DNA from: Apophysomyces variabilis | Lineage: Eukaryota > Mucoromycota > Mucoromycetes > Mucorales > Mucoraceae | Direction: 5' to 3' | Assembly: GCA_002749535.1 (NCBI GenBank) | Contig: MZZL01000408.1 | Coordinates: 1,231,465 to 1,295,464, forward strand | Length of the DNA stretch: 64,000 nucleotides | Shown here: piece after piece, positions 49,431 through 62,195 of the stretch | Layout of the letters: each line of letters begins with the position of its first letter | Position numbering within the stretch: the first letter of the stretch is position 1 | The notes under the pieces: model-generated | Databases searched by the model: none | Told to the model about the DNA's origin: nothing | The model's input: only the letters and a program-made list of their open reading frames with translations | Made by a program: the position numbers and the translations under genes

Positions 49431-51517
49431 TTACAATACGTAGCGATAATCAGGATGTCTATCACCAGCAAGTTCTACACCTCCATAACGGAAAACTTCG
49501 TCTGACTTCTCTTCTTGAGTTAATGTGCTGCGACGCTTATTCTCACGAGCCAAGAGGATGCGAACTATAATAACAAGGATAGTTTGTGCTGCAACGAAGG
49601 CCAATGCCATTGCATTACCACCGAAATATAATGGTGGATCTGGAATGGGTGTCAGTTGAAGCTTTCCCAGCTAGTAGATCCTCTTACCATAATACATTTG
49701 TCCGCCGATAATCCCTCCACAAGTACCTACCGAGACGATAGCAGCAGATGCCACAGCACGACGAGTAAGGCCTCCACTAAAGGTTTAAATAAGCAAACCG
49801 CATGATGATTAGTGAACCGATGCTTTCCCCCCTTTTTGGACCAGGAGATGAATACATACAAATTGTTATTAAACCATGCTACTTTGACAGCGACGTTGGC
49901 GTAAACCGAGACAGTGACCAAGCAGGCAGCGACATAATGGGCTCCCACGTTGGAATGGGGGATGAGCATCAACATCAAAAAGCCAGCAATGGCTAGTACG
50001 TTGATGCCTATCATATGGTAGGCACGTTCAAAGAACTTGTCTGGGATATATAGAAAGATCCGCTTAAGAATTAAGGAGACTCTTGACAGAAAAGGGTTAC
50101 AGCTTACCGGAACTGTAGCCTATTGCCAAAGTGGCCAAGAAAGCCATGAAATAGGGTGGAGTAGTCAGTGCTTGGGCTACAGGTTTAGACCAGGTTCCCA
50201 TTCCAGCTATGATGGAGGGTAAGAACAGAGTAACGCCCTGAAGCGCACTCGTGCCCAAGATATAGATGGCCATGAAAGCATATGTTTTCCAGTCCGAAAA
50301 GACCGAAGCTACCTGTTTCCAAGACCATGAATGATCGTTGGAAGCACCAGCATCTATAGAACAGTAGAAAGGGCAAATAAACAAATAAAAATATTCTTTT
50401 TGTTAATTCTTGCTTTTCTTTTTTTTTTTTGTTTGCGCGTTTCATATCTTTACCAATGGCTAAACGATTTACAGCATACTCTCTTTCTTCGTCTGTGAGA
50501 AACTTTGCTGTTTCGGGTGAATTTGGTAGATACCAAGCGGCAAAGGCGGAGAGAATGATAGAGGGTGCACCTTCAATGATGAATAGCCTGATAAAAATAA
50601 CAAGGATATAAACACAGTATAAAACAAAAAGGGTTTGTGTTATTTGTTACCATTGCCAAGTGCGTAGGGAATCATTGGGTATCTGACTAATACCATAAGC
50701 GAGCAGGCCGCCAAAGGCTCCTGCAAGAGAACCGAAGGACCAAAAGAAGCCAATTCTGCGTGCATATTCCATGCGGGTATACCAAAGGGACATAAAGTAG
50801 ATGACGCCCGGAAAAAAGCCTACTGCATAGTAAGCACATGCAGTTTGTTTAGCTTGTTTTTTCTTGTGTTCACTTGCCTGCTTCGAAAACGCCAAGCAAA
50901 AATCGACTGGCCGCTAGACCAGCAAAGTTGTGGCAGGCAGCCATGGCAGTAGCCACAGCACCCCAAGAGCTATCATTCAGTTAATGGCATGTTAGTTATC
51001 CGCTAGATAAATTGATTCTGGTTTTGATTTGCTTTTACCCCATTAGCAAGGCAAGCCAGTAAGATGGACGCCAGCGTCGCATGACGATGTTGGATGGAAG
51101 ATCGAATATGACGTAACCAAAGTAGAAAATGGAAAGAGCCCACTGATACTCTGTCTTCGTCAGACCAAGGTCATTTTCCAAACCACCCAATTTCGCATTC
51201 CCGATATTCGATCTTGGGAGCATTAAATGGGTGAGTACTTATTGTCTGTTTCTTGCTTCGTTTTTTTACCGGTCGATATAGCTAAGGAGATAAAGGAAAC
51301 ACAAGACAGGTTGCAAGCGGAAATCGAGTTTTCTAATGGGATCAATACATGAGCGGCCTGATAATAGAGGGCGATGATGCGTCGTTTGTTCTTCTTTTTA
51401 CCTTAGCAACCTGGCACGAAGACGTTCTTCTTCTTGTGTTTGAACATGCTCTTCATGTTCGGGTTTAAAGGTAGCTTGATCCAAACCAGCTGGCTTATTT
51501 TCAGGTTTTTCATTCAT
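49431..51517 (-). CDS. MFS anion:cation symporter (DAL5/TNA1 type)
   Basis: Ten exons (51517-51402, 51332-51270, 51212-51039, 50969-50878, 50819-50651, 50587-50454, 50353-50108, 50040-49860, 49776-49688, 49639-49431) encode 490 residues with about 12 membrane helices. The N-terminus has RKLDFRLQPVLCFLYLLSYI DRSNIGNAKLGGL, the classic ACS-family start. GVFEAGFFPGVIYFMSLWYT and RRIGFFWSFGSLAGAFGGLL mark helices 4-5, and CGGIIGGQMYYDPPLYFGGN marks helices 11-12. Relatives carry allantoate, nicotinate, pantothenate, biotin or dipeptides with protons at the plasma membrane. The substrate cannot be read from sequence. The intron at 50820-50877 is GC-AG with a perfect CAG|GCAAGT donor. Confidence 0.93.
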
Positions 51518-52929
51518 AATTATTAAGCGTAACTTTTTGTTAAAAGTAACAAAAGCATAAAGGTAAGGTGCTAAGGGCGACCCTGCTTTATTTTCTCTTA
51601 AATAGGGTATACTTTTTTTTTTCCCATTGTCCAAAAATGGATAATTAAGGCAATTTTCGTCGCACGGTTGAGCGCGGTTTCACATATTCGGCCCCACCAC
51701 GTCCAGAAACACCAATGAATCAAAGGACGGTCTACACGGCCCGCGGAAAATGATACCGCTTTATGGATTCGTGTCTTACACTGGGAGAGTTAAAGATGTC
51801 GCTCTTCTGTTCCTCCTATTTCCACATGGAGTTGCGAAAGTACTCCCTGTACAGAAACTGAATTTGGGTTATACGTCAGAATCTTAAATGGATCACACTT
51901 GTAACCGAGGTTACTGTTATCCTTTCGTAAAATGAAAAATCATTATAAGGCTTGGTTACAGCATCCTAGGGAAGAAAAAGGATGAGAAAGTAGAATTTGT
52001 CGGGTTATCGCGGAAACAAAGACCATCTACTATATCGAACCGAAACCGTGTGAATTAAAAGAACCGGACTGGACGAGAAAACCATCTTTTTTTTTTGCCG
52101 TCGGGAAAGAAGAACACATGCAGGAACTGTGGGGAAATGCCTTTGGACAAAAAAAGAAGTTCTGATGCATCTCACAATGATCTCCGACGCTTATTGGCAC
52201 ATCTGACGTGTTCTTTTACTAATGAAAAACTTACACATGTACCGTTCTATGAGAAATATACTTCTATGGGCCGATGTATCTATGAATAAGACACTGTTGA
52301 TGTACCTCAAAAAGAAAGAAGAAACAGAAGGCACAGAAAAATCTGGATTACAGTGGGCCAAGATCAGAACAAGCGAATATAAACAATTGAAAAACGAAAA
52401 ATACGATTGATTTTCGTATGCTCAACCTGTCCTTGGAACATATAAGTAGAAACAAGTCCAACAATATAACATAAGGGCGACTATTCAAAACTATGTCTGG
52501 CTGATCAAGGCAAATGACGGAACAAACCTGGAGTATGGGCACCACAGTGTTACCAACGACAGAAACACACGGTGAGACAAGCGAGGTCCAAACCGGCTCT
52601 CCTAGCATCGCCTTACGAGTCAATGTGCGAGACGGTAGGATACATCGCAAGTGGCCAGTCCCACTTGCTGATAATGCAAGCTTCTCTTTCAAATAATGAG
52701 TGAACTTTTCTTTTTGCAGAATTTCCTCCATCTATGCCCATGGTGAAATCCTACAACCCTTCTCCCCTGCGCCTGTAGTCTAGGTGCCACACGCATCCAA
52801 TAAAAGGAAATAGAAAAAAGATTCGGTTTCTATGCAGACCTTTGTCAACAAAAATGGCAAGGACAAGCGATGATTTTTGGTTTTTATTCAACTTTTTGCT
52901 TCATTGTTTTCAATGGAAGACAAAAGGAT
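51518..52929. other. Intergenic, no supported gene
   Basis: 1.4 kb between the permease start and the eS1 3' end. Two opposing open stretches (52095-52410 on +, 52348-52731 on -) lack domains. CRNCGEMPLDKKR at about 52115 has a Cys pair only. I do not call a gene. Confidence 0.35.
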
Positions 52930-54201
52930 CTAAACGGATTCCAACACAGGGGGTTCAACAAAGTCCTTGGAGACCTTGGCACCGACTTCATCAGCGGCAG
53001 CGGCAGCACCACCGTGAAGGGCCAACAAGGCAGACACATCGAACTTGGGAGCCTTGAGGATCTTGACCTTGCGGATGTAAGTGTTCTGCAAGGGGTAGAT
53101 ACCGTGGCAGGCCTTCTCAATGCGAAGAGCAATGGCATCCTGAGCAGACTTGGTGGCAGAACCGGTGAGCTTGATGACGAGCTCCTTAAGGTCGCAGGAA
53201 ACGGCCTCTTCGGTCATGATCTCGAACATCTTCTTGCGGATCTGACGGATCTGGGCAGACTGAGCATAGGTGGTCTTCTTGATCTGGTTCTGACGGCGAG
53301 CAGTGAAGGCAATGGCGAAAAGACGGACGAGGTAACCATCGGTGGTCTTGACATCAACGAAAGCCTCAATCAAAGTCTGCCACTTCTTGACCATGGAACG
53401 GAGCTTGTCGGTAGTCATGTCCATACCGTAGAAGTTGGTAAGGCAGTTCTTACCCTGGATTTCGTCCACCTTCAATTGGATCTTGCGGAAAGCACGATCC
53501 TCCTGCTTGGACAATTCACCAAGAGAAACCTCAACAACACGACCGTTCAAGGAATCGTTGGCGTTGCCTATAAAGATAACCCAAAAATGGATTCAACCTT
53601 AAGCACAAAAGGTTCTTTTCTTTTTCTTTCGATTTTTTTCTTGTTGCATCTCAGTATACTTACGCAAACCCTGGGAGCGGTTGACCAAGGTCTTACCGAC
53701 CTGACGGACATCGAACATAGAGGGAGCCTTGATGTCATACCAGTCCTTACGCGTGAAAGGGTCGACACTGAAGTTAAAGAAAGAAGGAAAAAAGACGCGA
53801 TGAGTCCAAATGTCCAGACAACACGGAAAGGGCTTTCGGATCGCAGTAACTCATTTTCAATCAACCAAAGCATGTCCCGATCTTTTCTTTTCTTTTTTTT
53901 TTCAATGACGGGTCTGTGATTGAGCCCATTTTGTCTTTTTTCTTCACGCCAAAAAAAGGAAGAGCAACTACTTACACCTTCTTCTTCAAACCCTTCTTTC
54001 CTTTGCTAAGACGCCTAAATGAGGTGATAGAGTAATGAGCATCGGGCTGCATGTCGATCTCGCTCAATTTTTTCTTTTTTGGGATATGATTCACTTACTT
54101 GTTCTTGCCAACAGCTGAAGAAGAGGATTGTAAGGGTGGATGGATTAGTCAAATGAAAGATATTGGATGGATGGACGGATGGCGTCTGTTAACGTACCCA
54201 T
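52930..54201 (-). CDS. RPS1: Ribosomal protein eS1 (S3a)
   Basis: Five exons (54201-54198, 54114-54099, 54014-53976, 53767-53664, 53567-52930) encode 266 residues, the usual eS1 size. Sequence marks are [19 protein letters not shown] at the start, [40 protein letters not shown] and [16 protein letters not shown]. eS1 sits on the small-subunit platform near the mRNA exit. The start codon is in a 4-nt coding exon (ATGG) split from the rest by an intron, and three more introns follow within the first 60 codons, a 5'-biased pattern usual for fungal ribosomal protein genes. Codon use is strongly biased (AAG, GTC, CTT), fitting high expression. Confidence 0.97.
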
Positions 54202-54896
54202 ATTGCAGTGTTTAAAAAGAGGAAGAATTTCAGGTGCGCCCTGGCGGCTGGGAAACTTGGCAGGCTCGCCCAGCTGAGAACGCTTTCCCTCGCCCGCACC
54301 AACATTTTCATATCCCGCACACAATAAGCGAGTCGTCGGGATTAACCCAGTGAGATCTCTTCGTTTTCTTGTGCAACCAGATCAAAGCGATGGCCTCACC
54401 ATGAAAAATATCCAACATGGTTCCGGTTTTCTTTTGCATTCACTGCATTTCTTGCAATAAACCTGTATAATGCATAATCCAATCCATGCTTGTGTTATGT
54501 GCTTTCCTTTTACGCCTTTTCTTATAACCTTGTCAAATGCACAAGTGTATTATAACGAGGGCTTATCTCAAGGACGCGGTGTCTCGGACATCGGGTACTC
54601 AAATTAAGGTAAAAGAATGGGTACACAAAGGCGTGCTCCATCACAAAACATCAAAGGAAGACAGAACGACTATTAAACTACAAAAAAGAATCCGGAAAAA
54701 CAATAACGTGCAACAGAAACCCAATTTTTTCTTCATCGGCAATCATTAATTTCCGTTCCGCGCCATCGTCTTTTCTACTATATATTGACCTTCACTTTCT
54801 CTTCCCTTCCGGTCTATCCTCATCGCATCCTTCTCTCTCTCTTTCTCTTTTCTTCTTTCTCTTTTTTTTTTGTTTTTTTTTTCTTGCATTCTTAGC
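54202..54896. other. Divergent promoter, eS1 and MFS
   Basis: 695 bp between divergent starts. The MFS side has a TATA-like run at 54779-54785 and a pyrimidine-rich tract at 54820-54892 just before the ATG. A 70-codon ORF at 54537-54749 has no domain. Confidence 0.45.
54779..54785 (+). promoter_or_regulatory. TATA-like box before the MFS gene
   Basis: TATATAT lies 112 bp before the MFS start codon and upstream of a long CT tract, a layout common in fungal promoters. Confidence 0.35.
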
Positions 54897-56601
54897 ATGT
54901 CTGAACAACATCCATCAAAATCACATATTCGTCAAACCATAGAATCACGCATACGTCTTCGACCACCTGTAGAGGAAGATCCCCGCCTTTTTGGCCCCAG
55001 AAAAAAGGGCCTCATTTTGGCTTGCTGTGCTCTAGTAGCATGCACAGGTGGATTCTCAAGTACCATTTATTTTCCAGGTAAAAAAAAAAAAAGAAACAAA
55101 AATTCATCCAGGTTTTACGTGGTGGTCATAACCATTCCATTGTTATATAATAGGTATACCGTATATCACAGCTGATCTGCATGCGCCGTCGATCGTGACC
55201 ACGTTGACAGCCGCCCTGTTCATCATGTTCGCCGGCATTGCCCCTGTGTTTTGGGCATCGATATCCGATTTCTTTCATATGCGTCGTTTTCTCTTCATGT
55301 TCGCAATGGTCATCTACATCGTTGCCTCGTTGGGTGCAGTTTTTGTCGAGAACATATGGGCCTTGGTGGTTATACGATGTATTCAATCAGTTGGGGTTTC
55401 AGCTGGTCAATCAATTGGTGCCGGCGTCATATCAGACTGTTATCCCATTGAAAAACGAGGAGCAGCCTTTGGCAAATTCATTTTTGGTGTTGTCTTTGGA
55501 CCATTATTAGGTAAAAATGTCAAGAAACACTTTTGATGTGCGGTGGGATACACGCACAATGAAAGAAGACCAAAAATATGACCGAGTTTTTCTCATATAG
55601 GCCCTATCCTTGGCGGACTTTTGATCATGAGCCAAGAATCCTGGCGAGCCACCTTTTGGTTTTGTTTTGGTTTTGGCATTTTTATCCTTGTCGTCATTTT
55701 TTTCTTTCTTCCTGAAACTTATCGAGATAATAACAAATTTGACACTTTCTTACCAACAACAACTTCCGAAGAAGACAAACACAATGTATCTACCAAAGAA
55801 AAACAACAAGAAATCAGCAAGAAGAAAACGTTCAATCCGATCGCCCCTTTCCTTCTTCTTCGCCACCCATTTATTCTGATCGCCTCTGTTGTCAGTGGTA
55901 TTTTCTTTGGTTCCATGTTTGCTGTGGAAACAATCATTCCTGTAGCATACCAGGAAGTTTATCATTTTAATTCATGGCAAATTGGTAAAGTTTCATAGCA
56001 AGAAAAATTCAGGATCTACCCCTTGACCGCATGGATCTAATGTGAATCTAATTGGTATTTTCTTATTTCTTTTTTCCCACAACTACTAGGTTTAAGTTAC
56101 CTTGGTGCTGGCATTGGTAATCTCTTGGGTTCAGCCGTTGGCGGTCGGTTATCGGATCGTTTATTGCTGCGCGCTCGTCGCCAACGTGGAGGAACGGCCA
56201 AGGTAGAAGATAGATTGACAGCCCATGTTTGGTTTGCAGCCCTCTTGTTTAACGCTCTTGGGCTTTTGTTGTTCGGCTGGAGCGTCGAGCGAAAACTTTC
56301 TGTTTGGATTGCCATTGTGGCCTTTGGTATTCAAAACTTTGGAAACAACCAAGTCATGGTTACTGTCACCGCTTACTTGGTCGACGCTGCGCCAGGTCGG
56401 GGTGCGTCTGTTACAGCAGCAGCCAATTTCGTACGATTCTTCGTAGCATGTATCCTAACCATTGCCGCCAACCCAATGACAACAGCCCTAGGTTCAGGAT
56501 GGACAACAACCTTGTTTGCGTGCCTGTCATGGCTCGGAGCTGGCTTGCTTCTCATCCTCAAAATCTGGGGAGAACCACTGAGACACTGGAGTGGATTCTA
56601 A
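54897..56601 (+). CDS. MFS drug:H+ antiporter (DHA1 type)
   Basis: Four exons (54897-55077, 55154-55510, 55601-55984, 56090-56601) encode 477 residues with about 12 helices. A 45-residue polar N-terminus precedes helix 1 (GLILACCALVACTGGFSSTI YFPG). The helix 2-3 loop has WASISDFFHMRRFLF, the position of MFS motif A, and helices 4-5 have RCIQSVGVSAGQSIGAGVIS DCYPIEKRGAAFG followed by GPLLGPILGG, matching the antiporter-type motif C. The central cytosolic loop is charged (DKHNVSTKEKQQEISKKK). Similar fungal proteins (Qdr/Flr-like) export drugs, polyamines or organic cations in exchange for protons. The substrate is unknown. Confidence 0.9.
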
Positions 56602-57557
56602 GTACAAGTAAAATGTTAGACAATCCTTTTACTATACTTACATGATGCGTTACTTATTATTTTTTCTTTTGTAATCATGTTTTGATACATCCATTATTTT
56701 TTTCTTCTCATTTTACAACGTATACTAAGAATTATCTGTAACACTTTTTCACAAACGAAAGATATCGCAAGGATGTAAATAGTGCATTAAACCTTTTATA
56801 TCATCCTTTATGACTTGGTTCTGTATAATTGAACTTCTTTTCTTACTGTTATCGTCAAGAACAATTTAAAAAGTGGTGTCATACTAATTTGATCAGACTA
56901 GAAAAAACCTTCGGGTAAACTCTTCCACGATTAAGGTTAAGATGAAATCAAGGGAACACAGAAGCTAGGAAATAGCTTATTTGTCATGTATAAAAATAGA
57001 ATATGGTATTGCAGCATTGGTTACTGGCATGTACGCACACTTGTTAGCTGTGACTTTCATGCAGTCGACCCTATCGTCTTTGCAGGCTAATCGGAGTCTA
57101 ATATGGTCTTTGAGTCTTGTTATGGTTACTGGGATGCTAACAAGTAGACATATACCAAAAATCAAAGCTGAATCAGTCAATTGATGTAGTGGGACATATC
57201 CATCTGATAAGTGCAAAAGTTTGACAAATTGAACCACATAATATGAAACCATCGATCGTGTAACGTGGAATATTCTTGTTACAACCCAGGATGGCAATGG
57301 TATTGCTTGTTGCGAACGCTTCACGGCGTCAACAGTTATCCAGAGGATACACATTATAGCAGGTCCCACATGAAGTTCAGAACGATTACTCTCTCAAGAA
57401 ACTAGAAACATGCAAGGGCCAACAAAATGGAAAATGATAAGTCGCCGGACAACTATATTTACGGTTTTCCTCCATTTCAATTTTGATCCATTCTCCTTTT
57501 TTGCTCCATCCGATACTTTCTTGACAAAGCGCTACACTCAGACCGACTATGGACGGA
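56602..57557. other. Intergenic, one hypothetical ORF
   Basis: Convergent space between the MFS gene and glutamate decarboxylase. T-rich sequence to 56760 fits a 3' flank. It holds the unassigned ORF at 56977-57354. Confidence 0.4.
56977..57354 (-). CDS. Hypothetical membrane-type ORF
   Basis: From ATG 57354 the frame stays open for 125 codons. It has one clear hydrophobic stretch (ALIFGICLLVSIPVTITRL) and an amphipathic Tyr/Val-rich segment (SMVSYYVVQFVKLLHL). No family is recognised. Its codon texture is coding-like, but it has no visible introns or partner exons, so it could be a short orphan gene or a fragment. Confidence 0.35.
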   Translation of the reverse strand: MCILWITVDAVKRSQQAIPLPSWVVTRIFHVTRSMVSYYVVQFVKLLHLSDGYVPLHQLTDSALIFGICLLVSIPVTITRLKDHIRLRLACKDDRVDCMKVTANKCAYMPVTNAAIPYSIFIHDK

Positions 57558-59373
57558 CTATATACCGTTTGCGCCATACGAACCACAGGCGGACACGGCA
57601 TTAGTCTCGTCATAACCAAAAAGTGATATGTTTCGCAACCAGTCTGCAGAACTGGTCAATCTAGCGGTATCAATGACGATGCCATCTTGGGCTGTCAAAA
57701 GCTGGCCAATGACTAGTTTCGTGTCCTCAATCAGCTTTCTAGCGTAATCCCTCGTGAATGATTCTTGCACCACAACACGCATGGCGCTTGTGGCATGGAC
57801 GTTTTTAGGAAGCGGATAGTTCGGAAGAATCCAGCCCCTGACGCGCAGAAGGGTGCAGAGGTCGGCCTGCTTCACATGTGGGTTCTTCCGTTTGAAGTCC
57901 TCGCTGAATTTAAAGCAGACGACTGGCAGACAAGGGATATACTTTTGTGCGTTATCTTTTTGGTTGACTGCCGAAATGATTTCAAACACTTTGTAGTTTT
58001 CCACGGGTTCGCCTACCGGAAGTGGATTGAGGACAGGTCGATCACTGGAAGAAGCCGGGCCTTTCTCCAACCTGGAATACAGCTCGCACACCGATTTCAC
58101 ATCAATATTTCCCAGCTCCGTTGCTAAATGACGAGCATTCGTAAGCGAATTTTCGATGATTTTCTTGTACCCCTTCTTGCCCAACCGCAAGAAGTTATAA
58201 TATTGTCCAATCTAAATAATAGAAAAAAAAATAGAATTAAGTCTTCTATGCTGCAACGTTTTCTTAGGGCACTCACAACGAAACAAGACGGTTGGCAGAA
58301 ATTAAGAGTGTAGGTAGACTGCTCTCCACCTAGGTACATCAACTTGAAGATCAGCTCCTTTGGTAGATGCTCCTTGGATCGCCAGACGATCCAGCCAACG
58401 CTTGGGTAAGATAGCCCGTATTTATGCCCTGAAGCATTTATTGAAACGACGCGGCTCACACGGAAATCCCATTGCAAATCTGGGAAGGCGAAAGGCGCGA
58501 CAAATCCGCCGCTAAAAAAATTCGATCATTCATTAATGTCTGAACATGTGTGGTCGTATCGAGCTTACCTGGCTGCATCAACATGAATAGGAATATCCAG
58601 TCCTTTACTTGCCTTCAAGTTGTCGAGCGCTTCGGATAGCTTTTTGACGTCTTCAAAATGCCCGGTATAGGTTGATCCTAAGATGACAAAAATACCAATT
58701 GTATTCTGGTCACAATTCTTGATAGCTTCATCTATATTAAGAACGTAATTGCTGTTCTTGGATACCGGAATAAGACGAGCCTCTACGTCGAAATAACGGG
58801 CAAATTTCTCCAAAGCAACCTGGGCATTGCAACCCATGATGATATTCGGCTTGGATGTGGCGTTTGGATTTTTCTTTTCCCAGCGTTTCTTCATAGCTAG
58901 ACCACCCAGCATAATAGCCTCCGATGAACCAACGGTAGACGTACCAAAGCATTGAGTTCCATGCCAAAGATCACTGATCATTGAGACACATTGGCGTTGG
59001 ATGTATATAGTAGCTGGAAATTGGTCTTCATTTATAAGAGTTTTGTTTAACGAAGCATTGATTAACTGTTGTGCTTCTGGCTCCATCCATATGGTGACTG
59101 GATTATAAAGGTTAATCAATTCAAACTGGTCTATATTTATTAAAACAAATAAAACAAAATACCAAAGCTTGCCAAATCTTGCAATGGCTTCCCATCTAGA
59201 TTCAATTGGTCTTGAACGAGCTGAAATACTGCACGAGCGTCGCAAGGATCGTCTGCAAGCTTGTCTTTTGGAAGTCCAGTGGTTGCGTAACGCGAAGCGT
59301 GCCCCAAGGACCCCAAGCTGTATTCCTTAGTTTCTTCACTAGAATCCGCCTTGCCTATTTGATTGTGCAGCAT
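57558..59373 (-). CDS. GAD1: Glutamate decarboxylase
   Basis: Four exons (59373-59163, 59097-58569, 58511-58277, 58211-57558) encode 542 residues. This PLP enzyme turns glutamate into GABA and CO2, consuming a proton. Visible blocks are [58 protein letters not shown] (Asp244 pairs with the PLP ring nitrogen), and [19 protein letters not shown], where Lys277 is the PLP-binding lysine (Lys276 in E. coli GadB). The C-terminal domain has [16 protein letters not shown] and [20 protein letters not shown]. The tail is short and lacks an obvious calmodulin-binding segment such as plants have. All exon phases agree. Confidence 0.96.
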
Positions 59374-60609
59374 GATGCGACCAGTTTAGGTGCTGTTCAA
59401 TGGAAGAGCTAAGAACTTATGAGGACGAGATCTATCTTCCATGTTCCATATCATTAAGATATGTTCCACGCCTTACTTGCAGGTTTTGATAGAGCAAACA
59501 GAAATGATATAGTTGTGCCTTAAAAATTTTTTGTTTCGTGTTAGCGGAAGCACATACGTTATTTATATTGATGTTATCGACGCTATGGCTAAATTAAAAA
59601 AGCGTGGGTTGAAACAAGCATGAAAAATCTGACATAGAAGAAAGGAAAAAGAAAGAAGCATGTACGACTGCTTTCTGCATCTGTAAGCAAAATGAAAGCA
59701 AAACAATAACTCAAACAATTAAAGCACAATATGCGGTATTGTTGATTTTCCCTGAGAAACAGACTCGCATGAGAAATTCATGTCTACGAAAGACCCAACT
59801 TCCGTCGAAACGTTTCAGAAGCAAATTGTATGCAAGACTTAAGCATCATGCTCTTTATCCCATGCAAAGCATAGCTGCAGCTGGCCTTGGGAATTTATTA
59901 GTTAGCTTATTAAGGAATTATCCATGGATATGGCATTGACATAGAAGCAGCTCGACAAAGCTTTCACTGAACCGCCTGACAGTGATGCACGAATATGCAC
60001 ACTGCGTGGGAAGGACATACTGCCTGGTATGCCATTCTGAATGCGCTATTTTGTTATTGCATGATATGTATTGAATGTTCCACTTGATGCTATAAAGCGT
60101 GTTATGTTGGCTAGGAGTTTGGCAGATATCAATTGATGCCGGCAGATGAGATTCAGGTTCTAGCACCCATGGTAGGAAAGGGGTACTTGTTATGCATTCG
60201 ATGAGAAATTTTTAACGTGCAGTGATTGGCATTACGGAATTTGATGGGCTTTGCACTTAGAAATAAGTCATCATAAGCAAACATGGTTATGGTTGGCACA
60301 GGAGAGCATATATCCATCTGCATAAATTTCGTTCACTGGCCTGATGGCAGGAGCGCAAGTTCCCATCTTAATCAAGCATCATTTTTCACCCATTTTGATG
60401 GGCTCGTCGTGCGGAAGACAGAGATATAGCTGGATGTTTTGAGTCCCTGGATTAGAACGGTAAAACTCATTGCATAATATACCAGCTTCAGTTTTCTCGG
60501 ATGGGGAACTGACCCGGCTATGTGACCACTGATTCGGGGTGTGAAGAGGCGTCCACTTGAGCAAATTCGGCGGAGAATTGGCCTTAAGCAATCCACCAGT
60601 GTGTTGATC
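59374..60609. other. Divergent gap, GAD and EMC4 promoters
   Basis: 1.2 kb between divergent starts. A minus-strand open stretch at 60379-60600 (HTPNQWSHSRVSSPSEK, NEFYRSNPGTQNIQLYL) looks somewhat protein-like, but it overlaps the EMC4 start and has no domain or partner exon. I leave it uncalled. Confidence 0.35.
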
Positions 60610-61417
60610 ATGTCGAAGTGGGCTATCGATTACGCTTCCATAAACGCTAATGCAAGGTAGCACGTCATGTCAACGGATCTATCGAAAGAAAACATGTGTA
60701 CTTACGAAGAAGCGCTCCTAGGTTGAAATTGCCAAGTCCGGTAGGCTTCAATTCAGCAGCATCCCAGAGTTCTAAGGCTGGCTCGGTAAGACGTCGCGAG
60801 TCACTTCATGATTCTTGTGCTCATTCTTTGCTTTCCTCCTATAGAAATTGACACGGCAAACGACAACACAGGATGAGCATAACGATGTTGCCCTTAAGAT
60901 CAAGGCATGCTACAAATAGTCGTCCTGTGTAAATCTGACTGCACTATCATAGCGCGCCTGGGACGTTGCCATGAGTCCTGCAAAGAATATTCCCATGAAT
61001 GCTATCATGATCTATATGACAGGAAATGGCGTGCAGATATTTAGCGTAATGATTACATTCATGCTGTTCTTTCAGCCTGCCAAAGCTATCATGTCGATTC
61101 AGCAAGGTAAAGTTTTCGAGAACATGTTGCATATCTTTGCTGACTTTCCTACGTTTAAGCATTTGAACGTTTTGAAAGTACTGGTGCATCAAGATCACAG
61201 CCAGGTGCTGATCTTTTGCTACCTAAATTGGCCTTTATTGCCTTGCATGTTTTGACGATGCTGTTGGGTATTTATAAAGTCAACGCAATGGGCCTGCTGC
61301 CTACTACCACATCCGATTGGTTGGCCTTCTTACAGCCTAAAGAAGTACGTTGAGGAGACCTGACTTACACAAGGATTAACACATGGTTACTAGGTTTTAG
61401 AATATGCCGCAATATAA
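60610..61417 (+). CDS. EMC4: ER membrane complex subunit 4 (EMC4)
   Basis: Six small exons (60610-60656, 60722-60785, 60845-60904, 60953-61106, 61160-61344, 61394-61417) encode 177 residues, the normal EMC4 size. It begins MSKWAIDYAS, continues with RLKLPSPVGF, then RAWDVAMSPAKNIPMNAIMI YMTGNGVQIFSVMITFMLFF, the conserved first membrane hairpin, FERFESTGASRSQPGADLLL and LPKLAFIALHVLTMLLGIYK, and ends MGLLPTTTSDWLAFLQPKE. EMC4 is a cytosolic-facing subunit of the EMC, which inserts tail-anchored and multi-pass proteins into the ER. The intron at 60905-60952 is only 48 bp and appears to be GC-AG (AAG|GCATGC). Every junction keeps frame, which supports the model in spite of its small exons. Confidence 0.9.
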
Positions 61418-62195
61418 CTTTGAGCGACAGCGTCGTTTTAATCTTCAAAGCTGCAAGTTGATATCCCTGTCTTGCAAATAAAACGAAAAAGGACAGATTT
61501 TTGAACGTTGCTTAGCGTTCTGTTTCCAGACTAGTTTGCGTTAATGTATAGAATATATTTACGTTAGCTGAAACGTGGCAGAGAGTTGTCTTTTCGTAGA
61601 CGCAATATTCAGTGAACAGGGGATTTTGTACGTATACGTCTTGTTCTTGGTTTGACCCGCTGATAATAGCTCTTGCTCGTGAAGGCAAAAGACCCGATAT
61701 ACGGGGAGACTCGTTCCTAACAAGGTAAAAGAGGGACAAAGTGGCTAGTCAGTCGGACCATAAGCAAAACAACTCGTGGTTCAATTCACTGTAAGAAGCA
61801 TATCTCCTGTTGGTCAGTGTGCAGTACGATGCCGTATACCTTATCTCCAAAAATCAGAGTCGCATCTAGCAAATTCACTTGGCGCATTTTGAAAACTGAA
61901 CTTAACGCTAACAAAGCAGAAAAGGGATGACATTAAAGATTTCATTCGTTGCGAAATTCAATTCCAATAAACTGCGACTTAGAATTTTTTTTTTTTGGCG
62001 AAATAATGTGTTTGTTCTCTTGCATAAGAAAACTAGATGCAGACTTTGCTTATAGGTGGCGATCGTAATGCTATAAATCTGATTTATTTTAAAGACTCTT
62101 TGTTTCTAATAATGCTCACGGTGTCCCAAAAGGGAAAAATAATTCGTACATTGTCGTTTGCAAGACGCCGTGTCATGCGTTTATATACAATAATT
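61418..62195. other. Intergenic, convergent
   Basis: Between the EMC4 and RBM26/27-like 3' ends. A 33-residue minus-strand ORF (61887-61786, MRQVNLLDATLIFGDKVYG) and a 75-codon one (61512-61739) have no recognised domain. They could be transposon scraps. Confidence 0.35.

Noticed and set aside
60663..60785. Minus-strand reading LELWDAAELKPTGLGNFN, which looks protein-like
   Set aside because: It is the reverse of EMC4 exon 2, whose plus-strand reading (LPSPVGFNSA) fits EMC4 with correct splice phases.
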